Part shown: one piece after another, positions 8,405 through 16,953 of the stretch | Numbering within the stretch: position 1 is the first letter of the stretch | How the letters are laid out: the number at the start of each line of letters is the position of its first letter | Assembly (NCBI RefSeq): GCF_008271695.1 | Contig: NZ_VKKY01000001.1 | Location: 2,102,589 to 2,166,588 of the forward strand | Direction: 5' to 3' | Source of the DNA: Rufibacter hautae | GTDB lineage: Bacteria; Bacteroidota; Bacteroidia; Cytophagales; Hymenobacteraceae | DNA length: 64,000 nucleotides | Translations under genes and position numbers: made by a program | Notes under the pieces: model-generated | What the model saw: only the letters and a program-made list of their open reading frames with translations | What the model was told of the DNA's origin: nothing | The model's database searches: none

Positions 8405-9716
8405 ATTCATCTTAACCACCATTCTGCTGTACTCCGCCATGGGAGTACTGGCCTGGCAGTTGCTTACGTACAACAAGTGGCTTTTTGTGGCTTCTGAGGT
8501 CCTGATTCTGGTCAGTCTCATCTTCACGGCCAGCTTGTACGCCTCCTTTGTGCGTCCGCTTAACCTCATCGCCGCCGGCGTGGAGTCTATCCGCGACCGC
8601 GATTTTTCCATTAAATTCATGGAAACGGGCCAAAAAGAGGTAGACCAGCTCATTCACGTGTACAACCAGATGATGGACGAGCTGCGGGAGCAACGGGTCA
8701 CCCAAACCGAGAAGCATTTCCTGCTGGAGCGTTTGATTGAAGCCTCGCCCTCGGGCATTATTCTCCTGGACACCTATGACCGGGTGGCGGGCGTGAACCC
8801 GGCGGCGGCGCTGCTGCTGCAGGCCTCGGGGAAAGAAGTAGTGGGCAAACCATTGGACGAACTTCCCAGCCATTGGGGCGCCTCTCTGGGCAAACTGCCC
8901 AAGGACGAGCAGCGCGTGATCAGGCCCAACGGCATTGAGACGTACCGCTGCCGCAAAATCAGGTTTCTGGACCGAGGCTATCACCGCTACTTTATTTTGG
9001 TGGAGGAACTCACCCAGGAGCTGCTGGAGAAAGAGCGCAATGCCTACGAGAAACTCATCCGGATGATGTCGCATGAGATCAACAACTCCATTGGCGCCGT
9101 CAACTCAATCCTGCATTCTTTCTCCTATTTCTCGCCGCAACTGAACGGAGACACCCGCCCAGATTTTGACGAGGCGCTGCAGGTCTGTATCACGCGCAAC
9201 CAGAACCTGGCGGGTTTTATGGCCAATTTCGCGAATGTAGTGCGTATTCCGCCGCCCGTGAAACAGCCCACCGATTTGCACCAGTTGCTGCACAGCATCC
9301 ACCGGCTCATGTTGCCTTCCTTTGAGCGCAAGCAGGTGCAGTGGGAGTGGGATTTGGCCGAACAGGTGCCTGCAGTCTGTATGGATGTGCAACAGATGGA
9401 GCAGGTCTTGATCAACGTGGTGAAAAACGCGCTGGAAGCCACGGACACCGGAGGCTGGGTAAAGGTGCGAACCAGCGCCTCGCCGCCGCAGCTTGATATC
9501 GAGGACAACGGCAAGCCCATCTCCCCCGAAGTGCAGGAAAAGCTGTTCTCCCCTTTCTTCAGCACCAAAACCAACGGCCAAGGCATAGGGCTTACCATGA
9601 TCAGGGAAATCCTTTTGCACCACCACTTCCCGTTCTCCCTGCAATCCGGCACAGACGGCCTCACCACCTTCCACATTGCTTTCACTGAATCCACCACGGT
9701 AGCCGCGCTTCATTAG
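8388..9716 (+). CDS. Sensor histidine kinase (NtrB/NtrY-like)
   Basis: The 442-residue membrane kinase has two helices at about 7-25 and 30-50 with almost no periplasmic loop between them. These are followed by a HAMP segment (PLNLIAAGVESIRDRDF), a PAS domain (about 120-210), the H-box MMSHEINNSIGAVNS with H229, and an HATPase domain with N-box VLINVVKNALEAT, G1 DIEDNGKP, F-box and G2 GQGIGLTM. The lack of a sensory periplasmic domain suggests that it senses a membrane or cytoplasmic signal, perhaps envelope stress or pump substrate. It overlaps the regulator gene and ends the module. Confidence 0.92.
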   Translation: MTLRSKFILTTILLYSAMGVLAWQLLTYNKWLFVASEVLILVSLIFTASLYASFVRPLNLIAAGVESIRDRDFSIKFMETGQKEVDQLIHVYNQMMDELREQRVTQTEKHFLLERLIEASPSGIILLDTYDRVAGVNPAAALLLQASGKEVVGKPLDELPSHWGASLGKLPKDEQRVIRPNGIETYRCRKIRFLDRGYHRYFILVEELTQELLEKERNAYEKLIRMMSHEINNSIGAVNSILHSFSYFSPQLNGDTRPDFDEALQVCITRNQNLAGFMANFANVVRIPPPVKQPTDLHQLLHSIHRLMLPSFERKQVQWEWDLAEQVPAVCMDVQQMEQVLINVVKNALEATDTGGWVKVRTSASPPQLDIEDNGKPISPEVQEKLFSPFFSTKTNGQGIGLTMIREILLHHHFPFSLQSGTDGLTTFHIAFTESTTVAALH

Positions 9717-9740
9717 AAGATTGAGAAAGTACAGGCTCCT

Positions 9741-9778
9741 CCTTTTGGGGCTGTTTTCTGAAAAACAGGCTTAGAACA
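9741..9778. repeat. Dispersed palindromic repeat R4
   Basis: CTTTTGGGGCTGTTTTCTG is followed by AAAAACAGGCTTAGAACA. The inner stem CTGTTTTC/AAAAACAG is strong and the outer arms are weaker. It begins 25 nt after the kinase stop codon. Confidence 0.7.
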
Positions 9779-9801
9779 GTATAGCTTAATTTGGAATGCG
9801 T

Positions 9802-9863
9802 ACGACGTTACAGGGTAACGTCGCTAAGGGCAGATATGTAGCGACGTTACCCTGTAACGTCGT
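9802..9863. repeat. Perfect 25-bp inverted repeat with nested palindromes
   Basis: Arms 9802-9826 and 9839-9863 are exact reverse complements around a 12-nt loop. Within each arm, CGACGTTAC-AGG-GTAACGTCG is itself a palindrome, so the element could fold as one long hairpin or as two side-by-side hairpins. It shares no sequence with the R family. It lies between the convergent kinase and metallopeptidase genes and looks like a small mobile palindromic element. Confidence 0.8.
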
Positions 9864-9919
9864 CATCCGGCAGGATGAACTGGGCCAGGCCTTCCTTAAA
9901 CAAGGCTAATGTGGTCAAA

Positions 9920-9967
9920 AAAAGCCTTCTATGGCGCGGAAATACATCTGCGCCATAGAAGGCTTTT
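9920..9967. terminator. Bidirectional intrinsic terminator
   Basis: AAAAGCCTTCTATGGCGC (9920-9937) and its exact complement (9950-9967) form an 18-bp stem with a 12-nt loop and A/T tracts on both sides. It separates the plus-strand kinase gene from the minus-strand metallopeptidase gene and can serve both. Confidence 0.85.
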
Positions 9968-9990
9968 CCCTGATAACTAACAACTGCCAA

Positions 9991-11523
9991 CTACATGAAC
10001 TTATCGGCGTAGCCGCTTTGCTCGAAGAAGGCGCGGGCGTCTTTGATTTCCAAGATGTCTTTGATGGCCTGTTTCTTGTCGGTGGCTTTGTTGTAGTAGG
10101 CCTCGCAGATTTTGTAGCCCATGTAGTAGCCTAGATCCGCGGGGCGGTCTGGGCGTTCCTGGCTGCCATTGCCGATCCAGTTGTAGGAGCGGTTGAGGTA
10201 CATCTCTTGTTTAAACTCCTCCCAAATCTGCTTCTCCCTTGGGTTGGCAAAGTCATGGACCCGTTTGTTCGTGTTCACTCCCGAGATGAGTTCGCCAATG
10301 AAATCGGCCATGCCTTCTGCCAGGGCATTGGAAAGCAAGGTGGTGTCAGAACTTCTATCGGTCTGGATGAAGTGGATGAGTTCATGCGCGATGAGGGGCG
10401 GCACGTTTTTCACATAGTCATAGTTGTTGCGCTCCCAAAGGTTCATTTCGTGCATGGGAACATCCTCAGAGCGGGAGTACTGGTCAATGCCAATCAGGAG
10501 GCCGTTTTCAGAGGCGGTGCCCGCCGAGTTGTAGCGCCCGATCACAAAGTACACATTGGGGAACGTGGCCGCCGGATACAGTTCCTTCATCTTCTGAAAG
10601 CTCTTGTAGATCTCGGGCTTCATGTTGTCTATTTCCAGCGTGTTTTTGCGAATAGCGGTGAAAAACGCAGGTTTGTTGTTGAGGTTGTTCAGGAATTGCT
10701 CCATGGAAAGGATCTTGTTCGCATAGTAGTCCTGGAGCCCTAAAGAAGCCTTCCCGAAGTACTCTTTCTCAAAGATTTCCTGCTGGCGCGCCGGGTCTTT
10801 GAGGGCCAGGTCATACGCTTTCCAGAAGTTGTGTACATCCGTAGTCACCAGTTGTGATTTATAAGGATCACCTAGTTGGGCGTTTTGCTTCTCCAGGCGG
10901 GTAACCAGCTGCAGATAGGTTTTTTCCTGCCGGAGCAGGTCCAGATCGGTGTCTTTCTTCAGGTGCGCCACGTTCTTGTACCCGGCATCCACGGCTTGCT
11001 GCAAGGCTTTCAAAGCAGGAGCTTTCTGGCCCATCAGGGCATAGCAGCAGGCGATGTTGTAATACGTGGAGCGTACATGCGATCCTTTGGGCATGGCCGC
11101 CAGGGCTTTTTGGTACAGGTTGATGGCTTCCGGGTAGTTCTTCTTCGTGTACTGTTCGGTGCCTTGCTTGTTCAGGTCTTCGTGCGGAGGCGGCGTGAAG
11201 TAGGAGAACACCAGTTGCGCCGTGTCTTTGCCGTTGGTGATCTTGAACTTCTCGTGGGGATTATTCTGGTACTGCACCGCCAGGCTGTCTTTGCCCGTGA
11301 GCACCCACATCTTGTTTGCCCTTGACTTGGGGCCGAGGCGCACCAGCTTTACCTTGCCGGCTTCGCTTACTTTAAAGGTGTAGTTGATCTTGGTCTCTTT
11401 CATGACCAAGGTGATATTGTCTTGCGGCGCATGTAAAGGCACGTTGCTTTGGGCAGCCAGGACGGAGGGCGAGAGCAGCGCTACCATGAGGCAGCTTTTC
11501 TGGAAAAGGGCTTTAAGAGACAT
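9991..11523 (-). CDS. Exported TPR-containing HExxH metallopeptidase (DUF2268-like)
   Basis: The 510-residue product has a signal peptide (MSLKALFQKSCLMVALLSPS...AAQ), a beta-rich N-terminal segment to about residue 120, TPR-like helices at about 125-210 (AINLYQKALAAMP, YYNIACCYALMGQ) and a C-terminal gluzincin-like protease domain. H380-E381-H384 in LIAHELIHFIQ supply two zinc ligands and the catalytic acid; the downstream EGMADFIGE probably supplies the third ligand. The domain resembles predicted Zn-dependent proteases of the DUF2268 group. It is probably periplasmic. It stands alone with its own terminator, and its substrate is unknown. Confidence 0.75.
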   Translation of the reverse strand: MSLKALFQKSCLMVALLSPSVLAAQSNVPLHAPQDNITLVMKETKINYTFKVSEAGKVKLVRLGPKSRANKMWVLTGKDSLAVQYQNNPHEKFKITNGKDTAQLVFSYFTPPPHEDLNKQGTEQYTKKNYPEAINLYQKALAAMPKGSHVRSTYYNIACCYALMGQKAPALKALQQAVDAGYKNVAHLKKDTDLDLLRQEKTYLQLVTRLEKQNAQLGDPYKSQLVTTDVHNFWKAYDLALKDPARQQEIFEKEYFGKASLGLQDYYANKILSMEQFLNNLNNKPAFFTAIRKNTLEIDNMKPEIYKSFQKMKELYPAATFPNVYFVIGRYNSAGTASENGLLIGIDQYSRSEDVPMHEMNLWERNNYDYVKNVPPLIAHELIHFIQTDRSSDTTLLSNALAEGMADFIGELISGVNTNKRVHDFANPREKQIWEEFKQEMYLNRSYNWIGNGSQERPDRPADLGYYMGYKICEAYYNKATDKKQAIKDILEIKDARAFFEQSGYADKFM

Positions 11524-11642
11524 CTTGCGTTAGGGCTTGGGTGGAACAAGTAAGTAAGGCGATAGATGCAAGTTGCCAGGTGGGGGTTGCCTGTGAAATC
11601 TATTCTATGTTATGCAATACAGCTTAAAAGTGCAAGCACAAG

Positions 11643-12551
11643 TTAGAAAAGCTGCCCCTGGATAAACTGCTGCACCTTCTGCGGTCTTTGCAAGTGAAAA
11701 CCAGTGCGTTTCTCCAGTTGGTCAATAAGGTGTACCAAGGCCGGCGGCGCGTCCAGCACTTCTTTCTGGTGCATGAAGAAATAGATGGTCTGTAAGCCTT
11801 GTTCCAACCACTGGTGCAGCCGATCGGCCCAGGCGTCTAGGCGACTATAGTCTGAGGGCACCAGGCCGTGGCCGTTGAACCTGATCATGGCCGTGGGGGT
11901 GGTGAGGCGCATGTGCAGCGCATCACGGCGGCCCGCCACATCGGTGATAATGGTGGTGATCTGCCGTTCTTCCAGCGTCTGGAAAGCCCGCTGCGTGATT
12001 CTGGACTCTTTGAACCAGTTCTCATGGCGGAACTCCACCGCCAGCGGTACCTCAGCCGGGAAATTCATCAGGAACTGCTCTAGCAATGGCCACTCGTCCG
12101 GCCCGAAGAATGGCGGCAACTGCAGAAAGGCCATACCTAAGGTGAAGCCTAGACCCAGAATAGCATCGCAGAACTGTTTGGTGGGTTCGCCTACGTTCTG
12201 CAGCAACTGGTCATGGCTGATGATCTGCGGCAACTTGGGGCAGAAAACAAAACCAGGGGGCACCGCCTGTTTCCAGCGGTGAATGGCGCTGGCGTCTGGG
12301 ATGCGGTAGTGGGTGGTGTTCATCTCCAGGGTGTTGAACTGACGGGCGTACCAGTACAGCAGTTGGGCATCCTGAGCCCCGGTAGGGTAATAAGTCCCGA
12401 CCCAGGGTTTGTTAGACCAGGTAGGGCAGCCCAGGTAAATAGTGGGGCGCGTAGGCCGGGCATTTCTGGCCAAGACCTGCTGGGTGGCAGGGTGGTCTTG
12501 GGGTAGGCTGAAGTCTACGTTTCTGATGTCTGGCAAACGGCCGAAATCCAT
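11643..12551 (-). CDS. DUF72 (YecE-like) protein
   Basis: The 302-residue cytoplasmic protein has a TIM-barrel fold by family. Characteristic DUF72 segments are YLGCPTWSNKPWVGTYYP near the N terminus, FNTLEMNTTHYRIPDASAI, FCPKLPQIISHD, LAVEFRHENWF and the C-terminal YFFMHQKEVLDAPP. The biochemical role of the family is unsettled. It has its own transcription unit. Its start is the ATG at 12551, and the AT-rich divergent region upstream also carries the rlpA promoter. Confidence 0.85.
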   Translation of the reverse strand: MDFGRLPDIRNVDFSLPQDHPATQQVLARNARPTRPTIYLGCPTWSNKPWVGTYYPTGAQDAQLLYWYARQFNTLEMNTTHYRIPDASAIHRWKQAVPPGFVFCPKLPQIISHDQLLQNVGEPTKQFCDAILGLGFTLGMAFLQLPPFFGPDEWPLLEQFLMNFPAEVPLAVEFRHENWFKESRITQRAFQTLEERQITTIITDVAGRRDALHMRLTTPTAMIRFNGHGLVPSDYSRLDAWADRLHQWLEQGLQTIYFFMHQKEVLDAPPALVHLIDQLEKRTGFHLQRPQKVQQFIQGQLF

Positions 12552-12971
12552 ACGCCTAAATATTAAGTTTTGTCTATGTGTCTGCTAATTTGGTCAGTAT
12601 TTCTCCCGTTTTTTTAGGCCGGCGCTAAATTTTTAAGAAAAAATCTGTTTTTATTTTTGGCTTTCTATTTTTCTAAGGATTTAAGAAAACAGATGTTAGG
12701 TCACTTTAATCCTATTTAGGTTGAAAAAATCGCCTCTATCGCTTTTATACGCATAAAATTAGTTTTGCGAGATATTAAAATCTGGCATACCACGATTTAT
12801 GAATTTTGTCATATCGCTAAAATAATAATTTGTATAATAAAATAAAAACATGTTACTTTATTTAGTTTGTGAAAGCTGCGAAGTACGCAGTTGACCCTCG
12901 GTGACTTGTTAGGAAGAATTTTACTCCTAATTTTGTGGCTCGAAATTGATGTTCCACCAACAAAACCTAAA
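12552..12971. other. AT-rich divergent intergenic region
   Basis: These 420 bp separate DUF72 and rlpA. They are much richer in A and T than the flanking genes and contain the rlpA promoter (12906-12935). A short loopless palindrome, TTTAGGCCGGCGCTAAA (12613-12629), resembles the joined outer arms of the R repeats. No convincing gene is present. Confidence 0.55.
12906..12935 (+). promoter_or_regulatory. Bacteroidota-type promoter of rlpA
   Basis: TTG (12906-12908), 19 bases, then TAATTTTG (12928-12935) fits the -33/-7 pattern TTG-n19-TAnnTTTG. Transcription would begin near 12942, which supports the ATG at 12972 over an upstream in-frame start at 12891. Confidence 0.55.
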
Positions 12972-13850
12972 ATGGGGATACAGAAAATTTACTATGCGCT
13001 TACCGTTCTTTTTATCTTTTTCTTCAGCTTTGCGCCAACTGCCTCAGGGCAAGAGATAGGCGATAAGCAAAACGGCCTGGCCTCCTGGTATGGAGCGAAA
13101 TACCATGGTCGCCGCACTTCCAGCGGCGAGATTTATAACCGCCACAAGCTCACGGCCGCTCACAATGAACTTCCTTTAGGCAGCAAAGTAAGAGTTACCA
13201 ATGAAGCCACCGGCGAAAGCGTGGTGGTGAAAATCAATGACCGCGGTCCGTTCAGAGGTGCTCGCATCATTGACCTTTCTGAGGCCGCGGCCCGCAAGAT
13301 CAATTACCACAAAGACGGCTTGGCCGAGGTATCTGTGGAGGTGCTGGAGCTTCCGGAGTACTTCTTGGCCAGCAGGGCTAAACTGAAAGAGGTTGAGCCC
13401 AAGCTAGAAGAAGCGGCCGCGCCGGCTGTTTTAGCCAAAGCACCGGCTACCCCGGCAGCCCAGAAGGCAGTTCCCACTGCAGAGCAGACTGCTATAGCCA
13501 AAGGCCCCGTAGCCGTTCCCGCCCAGACTTCCGCCGTTTCGCCTACAACCCCCATGGTTCCTACCCTGGCCAAAGAGCAGGTGTTCGTGATCCAGGCGGG
13601 TGCTTTTGGGAGCTTGAGCAACGCAGAAGCCCAAGCCGACAAGATGCGGAGACTGTACCAGAAGATGCCTATCTCCCTGGTGGAGGAAACCGTGAACGGG
13701 AAAAAGGTGCACCGTATTCTGGCTGGTAGGTATGTCACCAAGGCAACTGCCGAGCAGGCCCGCCAAGATTTGGTCAAGAAAGGATTCCATGGATTGGTCA
13801 AGTCCGTGGCGGAACCCGCCGCGTTGGCCAGCAGCACGCCGGTCCTCTAA
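12972..13850 (+). CDS. rlpA: RlpA-like septal ring lytic transglycosylase with SPOR domain
   Basis: From the ATG at 12972 the product is 292 residues. It has a signal peptide (MGIQKIYYALTVLFIFFFSFAPTASG) and a double-psi beta-barrel domain (about 30-120) with the RlpA hallmarks GLASWYG, HGRRTSSGE, LTAAHNELPLG and VVKINDRGPF. A low-complexity Ala/Pro/Thr linker of about 70 residues follows, then a C-terminal SPOR domain (about 205-280, FVIQAGAFGSLSNAEAQ). RlpA cleaves peptidoglycan strands lacking stem peptides, and SPOR binds such denuded glycans at the division site. The catalytic Asp of the family is in INDRGPF. It has its own promoter. Confidence 0.88.
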   Translation: MGIQKIYYALTVLFIFFFSFAPTASGQEIGDKQNGLASWYGAKYHGRRTSSGEIYNRHKLTAAHNELPLGSKVRVTNEATGESVVVKINDRGPFRGARIIDLSEAAARKINYHKDGLAEVSVEVLELPEYFLASRAKLKEVEPKLEEAAAPAVLAKAPATPAAQKAVPTAEQTAIAKGPVAVPAQTSAVSPTTPMVPTLAKEQVFVIQAGAFGSLSNAEAQADKMRRLYQKMPISLVEETVNGKKVHRILAGRYVTKATAEQARQDLVKKGFHGLVKSVAEPAALASSTPVL

Positions 13851-13900
13851 GATTCCATTGTTTCGCTTACGCTTACCGCCAGGCCTGTCGCAACGGGTCT

Positions 13901-13948
13901 GGTTTTCTGGGCTTCTGACTTGTTTTGGGAAAATCGGGCTGAAAACAG
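13901..13948. repeat. Dispersed palindromic repeat R5 (degenerate)
   Basis: GACTTGTTTTGGGAAAATCGGGC lies within GTTTTCTGGGCTTCT and GAAAACAG flanks. The family core is recognisable with mismatches. It lies about 50 nt after the rlpA stop. Confidence 0.55.
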
Positions 13949-14086
13949 ATCTTGCTGAATTTTATTTGCCGTGATTTGTTCTTCTGGTTCACAGCAACAC
14001 CGGCACAGGTGTTTCCCGTATGGGGCTGTATACCATTTACAGGTCATAGGCGTTATATTCAAAAGTTCAGAAAGTAGAAGTCTGCT

Positions 14087-15004
14087 ATGGGTGAGAAGAA
14101 AGTTTGGGCAAAGGTGCTGCTGTTGAGTCTGCTGGCAGTCTGGGGGCTGCACCAGCAAACGCAGGCCCAGATCATAGCCAAGGAAAAGAAAAAGCTTCTT
14201 TTCTGGAAGAAAGCCAAAGAAGTGGAGGTGCTGAGCCCCGTGGACACGGCCATCCTGAACGATTCCCTGGCTAAGCCTTCTCTTGCCACCGCCACGCCAG
14301 ATAGTGTCAAAGACAAAGACGTCAAGGCTAAAAAGGGCAAGAAGAAAGACGATAAGAAAAAGATCTACTTCGGGTATAGGGTGAAGAAGGGCTTTGCGCG
14401 CCAAGGCAAGGGCAAGAACCAGATTGTGGAGACCTTCTACTACCTGCGCGAGTACAAAGAGCCCAATCCGTACGTGCGTGACAAGCACTACTTTGACGTG
14501 AAGAAGCGGAAAATCTTCCGGTCGCCTACCCTGGACCCTTCCAAAACCCAGATGCTCATCCTGCACGGGCCTTATACCAAAATGCGGGGCGATGTGCTCA
14601 TTGAGCAAGGGTACTTTTTCGTGGGCACCAAGCACCTGCGCTGGGAGACCTTCAAAACCGACAGTACGCTGTCACAGCGGCAGCACTTTGAGAAAGGCTT
14701 CCTGCGCGATGCCGTGATCTCGTACTATGATGCCGCTAAAACCAAGATCAAAGAGGTGATTCCCTACCAGTATGGCCAGGTACAGGGCGACTACTACAAG
14801 TTCTATGAAAACGGACAGTTAGAGTGGCTAGGCACCTATGACAAAGGCCGCAAAGTGGGCACCTGGATCAATTTCTACGATTTCAGGGGCCGGCGGCAGT
14901 TTGAGTTTCAGTACGCCGAGAGCGCCTTTGACAAACCCATTGAACCCGTCCTGGTGAAGCAGTATGACCGGCACGGATCCCTGGTGTTCGAAAAAAAAGA
15001 CTGA
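14087..15004 (+). CDS. Exported MORN-repeat-like protein (YwqK-like)
   Basis: The 305-residue product has a signal peptide ending QQTQAQ, a Lys-rich charged region (about 30-100, KAKKGKKKDDKKKI) and a beta-rich C-terminal half. That half contains MORN-like units such as GDYYKFYENGQLEWLGTYDK and GTWINFYDFRG, as in YwqK-family proteins of Bacteroidota. Such repeats form extended beta-hairpin sheets and often bind partners at membranes. No catalytic motif is seen and function is unknown. It is probably periplasmic or surface-associated. The strong hairpin R6 follows 30 nt after the stop. Confidence 0.6.
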   Translation: MGEKKVWAKVLLLSLLAVWGLHQQTQAQIIAKEKKKLLFWKKAKEVEVLSPVDTAILNDSLAKPSLATATPDSVKDKDVKAKKGKKKDDKKKIYFGYRVKKGFARQGKGKNQIVETFYYLREYKEPNPYVRDKHYFDVKKRKIFRSPTLDPSKTQMLILHGPYTKMRGDVLIEQGYFFVGTKHLRWETFKTDSTLSQRQHFEKGFLRDAVISYYDAAKTKIKEVIPYQYGQVQGDYYKFYENGQLEWLGTYDKGRKVGTWINFYDFRGRRQFEFQYAESAFDKPIEPVLVKQYDRHGSLVFEKKD

Positions 15005-15034
15005 TCACGGTTAGAAGACATCACAAATAATAAG

Positions 15035-15080
15035 AACCCGTTTCGGGGCTGTTTCTGTAAAAACAGCCCCGAAACGGGTT
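15035..15080. repeat. Dispersed palindromic repeat R6, also a likely terminator
   Basis: AACCCGTTTCGGGGCTGTTT pairs perfectly over 20 bp with the right arm around a 6-nt loop and is followed by TTTTCTGCTTTT. It keeps the family core GGCTGTTT...AAACAGCC. It lies between convergent genes and has all the features of an intrinsic terminator. Confidence 0.85.
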
Positions 15081-15249
15081 TTCTGCTTTTCTGGCTCGGT
15101 AGCGACTCTTCTATATGTATCTGTTTTAAGGTCAATTTTCAAATATCAGCTTTAAAACATAAGGCACCCGAATATATAAGAGCGGTAAAGGATTTATTCA
15201 GAGCCTTCTTTCTCATTCACGCTGTACTTTAAGGTATTTGCATTAGGCC

Positions 15250-15603
15250 TTAATGGAAGGCATCTTCTATGTGCAGGATCTCAGGCCTACCCTGTTTCCA
15301 CAGAATAGAGACTACATCGAACCGGACATCGTGGGGCCATTGGTGCTGCTCTATATAATAGTCGGCGGCTAACTGGAGCATGGCCTCTTTCCTGGAGGAG
15401 ACGGCCTCCTCGGGGAAGCCGTATTGGTGGGTGCTCCTGGTCTTTACCTCCACTAACACCAGCGTCTTTTCTTTTACCAGAATCAGGTCTACCTCGGCGC
15501 GTTTATAGCGGTAATTTCTCTCTATAACCTGGTAGCCCAACGCCGTCAAGTGCGCCTCGGCGGCCTGTTCGCCAAGCTTCCCCAAATTAGTATTATGCGC
15601 CAT
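15250..15603 (-). CDS. yraN: YraN family (UPF0102) endonuclease-fold protein
   Basis: The 117-residue product begins MAHNTNLGKLGEQAAEAHL. The open frame extends upstream to 15654, but the ATG at 15603 matches the usual family start. It has the restriction-endonuclease-like core of YraN: GEQAAE, then the PD-(D/E)xK-type residues in RAEVDLILVKEKTLVLVEVK. The family is conserved and thought to act on DNA, but its role is not settled. It is divergent from lipB and convergent with the MORN-like gene. Confidence 0.88.
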   Translation of the reverse strand: MAHNTNLGKLGEQAAEAHLTALGYQVIERNYRYKRAEVDLILVKEKTLVLVEVKTRSTHQYGFPEEAVSSRKEAMLQLAADYYIEQHQWPHDVRFDVVSILWKQGRPEILHIEDAFH

Positions 15604-15757
15604 TTTTGGTAGGTGCTGGTTTAATGAGTAATTTGCACAGTTTTCCGTTCGCAAAGCCTTCTATACGTGAAGAGTAGGTTTCTGTATAGGACAGGACGGA
15701 GGCCGCGCTGCCACGCAGAGTAACATTATATATAGAGAAAGGTAAGCCCGCAGGACC

Positions 15758-16492
15758 ATGAAGCAGAACAGAGAGATTGTTTTTGAGAGGATGGGGTTGG
15801 TAGATTACCAACAGGCCTGGGATTATCAGGAGCAGCTCCTGAAAGCGACCGTGGACATCAAGACGCAGAACAGATCTCTGCCCGAGGATGGGAAACTGAC
15901 GACGCCTAACTACCTGCTGCTTTGCCAGCATCCGCATGTGTATACGTTGGGCAAAAGCGGCCACGAGGAGCATCTGCTTTTAAATGAACAGGGCCTGGCC
16001 GAGAAGCAGGCTACTTTCTATAAGATAAACCGGGGCGGTGATATTACGTACCATGGTCCCGGGCAGTTGGTGGCTTATCCTATCCTGGACATGGAGAATT
16101 TCTTCACCGATATTCACCAGTACTTGCGGTTGCTGGAAGAGGCAGTGATCCAGACCTTGGCTGAGTATGGGTTGAAGACAGGCCGAATTGCTGGCCTGAC
16201 TGGCGTGTGGCTGGACTTTGAAGAGCAGCACAACCCTAGGAAGATCTGCGCCATGGGCGTGAAGTGCAGCCGCTGGGTGACCATGCACGGGCTGGCCCTG
16301 AACGTGAATACAGATTTGGGCTACTTTGGCAACATTGTGCCGTGTGGCATCTCAGATAAGGCGGTGACGTCTCTGGAGAAAGAAATCGGGCGGGCGGTGC
16401 CCCTGGAAGAGGTGGAAGAGAAGCTGCTTCGCCATTTTGAAAAACTATTTGAAGCCAAGATGTTGGCGCATCAGTATGAAGAAAGACATTGA
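15758..16492 (+). CDS. lipB: Lipoyl(octanoyl) transferase LipB
   Basis: LipB moves octanoate from acyl carrier protein to lipoyl domains of 2-oxoacid dehydrogenases and the glycine cleavage H protein, the first step of lipoate assembly. The 244-residue product has the family signatures HPHVYTLGKSG, RGGDITYHGPGQLVAYPI and KICAMGVKCSRWVTMHGLAL. The Lys in GVKCSRW and the Cys in IVPCGI are the expected catalytic pair. It is the first gene of the long plus-strand run and overlaps the next small gene by 17 nt. LipA is not in the window. Confidence 0.95.
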   Translation: MKQNREIVFERMGLVDYQQAWDYQEQLLKATVDIKTQNRSLPEDGKLTTPNYLLLCQHPHVYTLGKSGHEEHLLLNEQGLAEKQATFYKINRGGDITYHGPGQLVAYPILDMENFFTDIHQYLRLLEEAVIQTLAEYGLKTGRIAGLTGVWLDFEEQHNPRKICAMGVKCSRWVTMHGLALNVNTDLGYFGNIVPCGISDKAVTSLEKEIGRAVPLEEVEEKLLRHFEKLFEAKMLAHQYEERH

Positions 16493-16880
16493 TTTTCATC
16501 AGGTAGAAGGCGTGGCCGTGGCCATTGCGCGGGAGGTGAATGAATTGGGCCAGGACGAGTGGAATGTTTACTTCATCAACAACAATGACTTTTACCTGGA
16601 GAATGTGCTCATTTCCTCTAAAGGATACGGCGAGCACGAGGGGCAGGAAGTGAAGACGTCGGTGCTTCGGCACATGTTTGACCAAATGGGGCCTAAAACG
16701 GCTTTGCAGGTAGAGCCCATTGATCCGGCTTTGTTCCATATCACCAATGAGTTCTGGGTAAGCTATTACATTGGCCGCAACATCCATGACAAACGGTTCC
16801 TGTTTGTGCCGGGCAGTATTTCAGAAGATCACCTTATCCATATCTCCATTCTGGAAAAAGAGGGCATCCTCCATTCCTGA
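16476..16880 (+). CDS. Conserved hypothetical protein overlapping lipB
   Basis: I do not recognise this 134-residue protein as a named family, although its layout looks like a conserved Bacteroidota hypothetical. It has no signal peptide or membrane helix. It is acidic and aromatic-rich, with segments VAVAIAREVNELGQDEWNVY, FYLENVLISSKGYGEHEGQ and HDKRFLFVPGSISEDHLIHI. The ATG at 16476 lies inside lipB, giving a 17-nt overlap and suggesting translational coupling. An upstream in-frame start (16437) would overlap lipB more deeply. A role linked to lipoate metabolism is only a guess from position. Confidence 0.7.
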   Translation: MKKDIDFHQVEGVAVAIAREVNELGQDEWNVYFINNNDFYLENVLISSKGYGEHEGQEVKTSVLRHMFDQMGPKTALQVEPIDPALFHITNEFWVSYYIGRNIHDKRFLFVPGSISEDHLIHISILEKEGILHS

Positions 16881-16938
16881 TAAAATACCCTTGAATCTCT
16901 GCCGGACGAGAGAATAGCCTGGCCCCCACGTATATTTT

Positions 16939-16946
16939 TACCTTTG
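16939..16946 (+). promoter_or_regulatory. Candidate -7 box before the WecA-like gene
   Basis: TACCTTTG fits the Bacteroidota -7 consensus TAnnTTTG. No clear TTG lies at the -33 position. The start codon is at 16954, so the transcript would be nearly leaderless. Confidence 0.3.
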
Positions 16947-16953
16947 ACATGGC

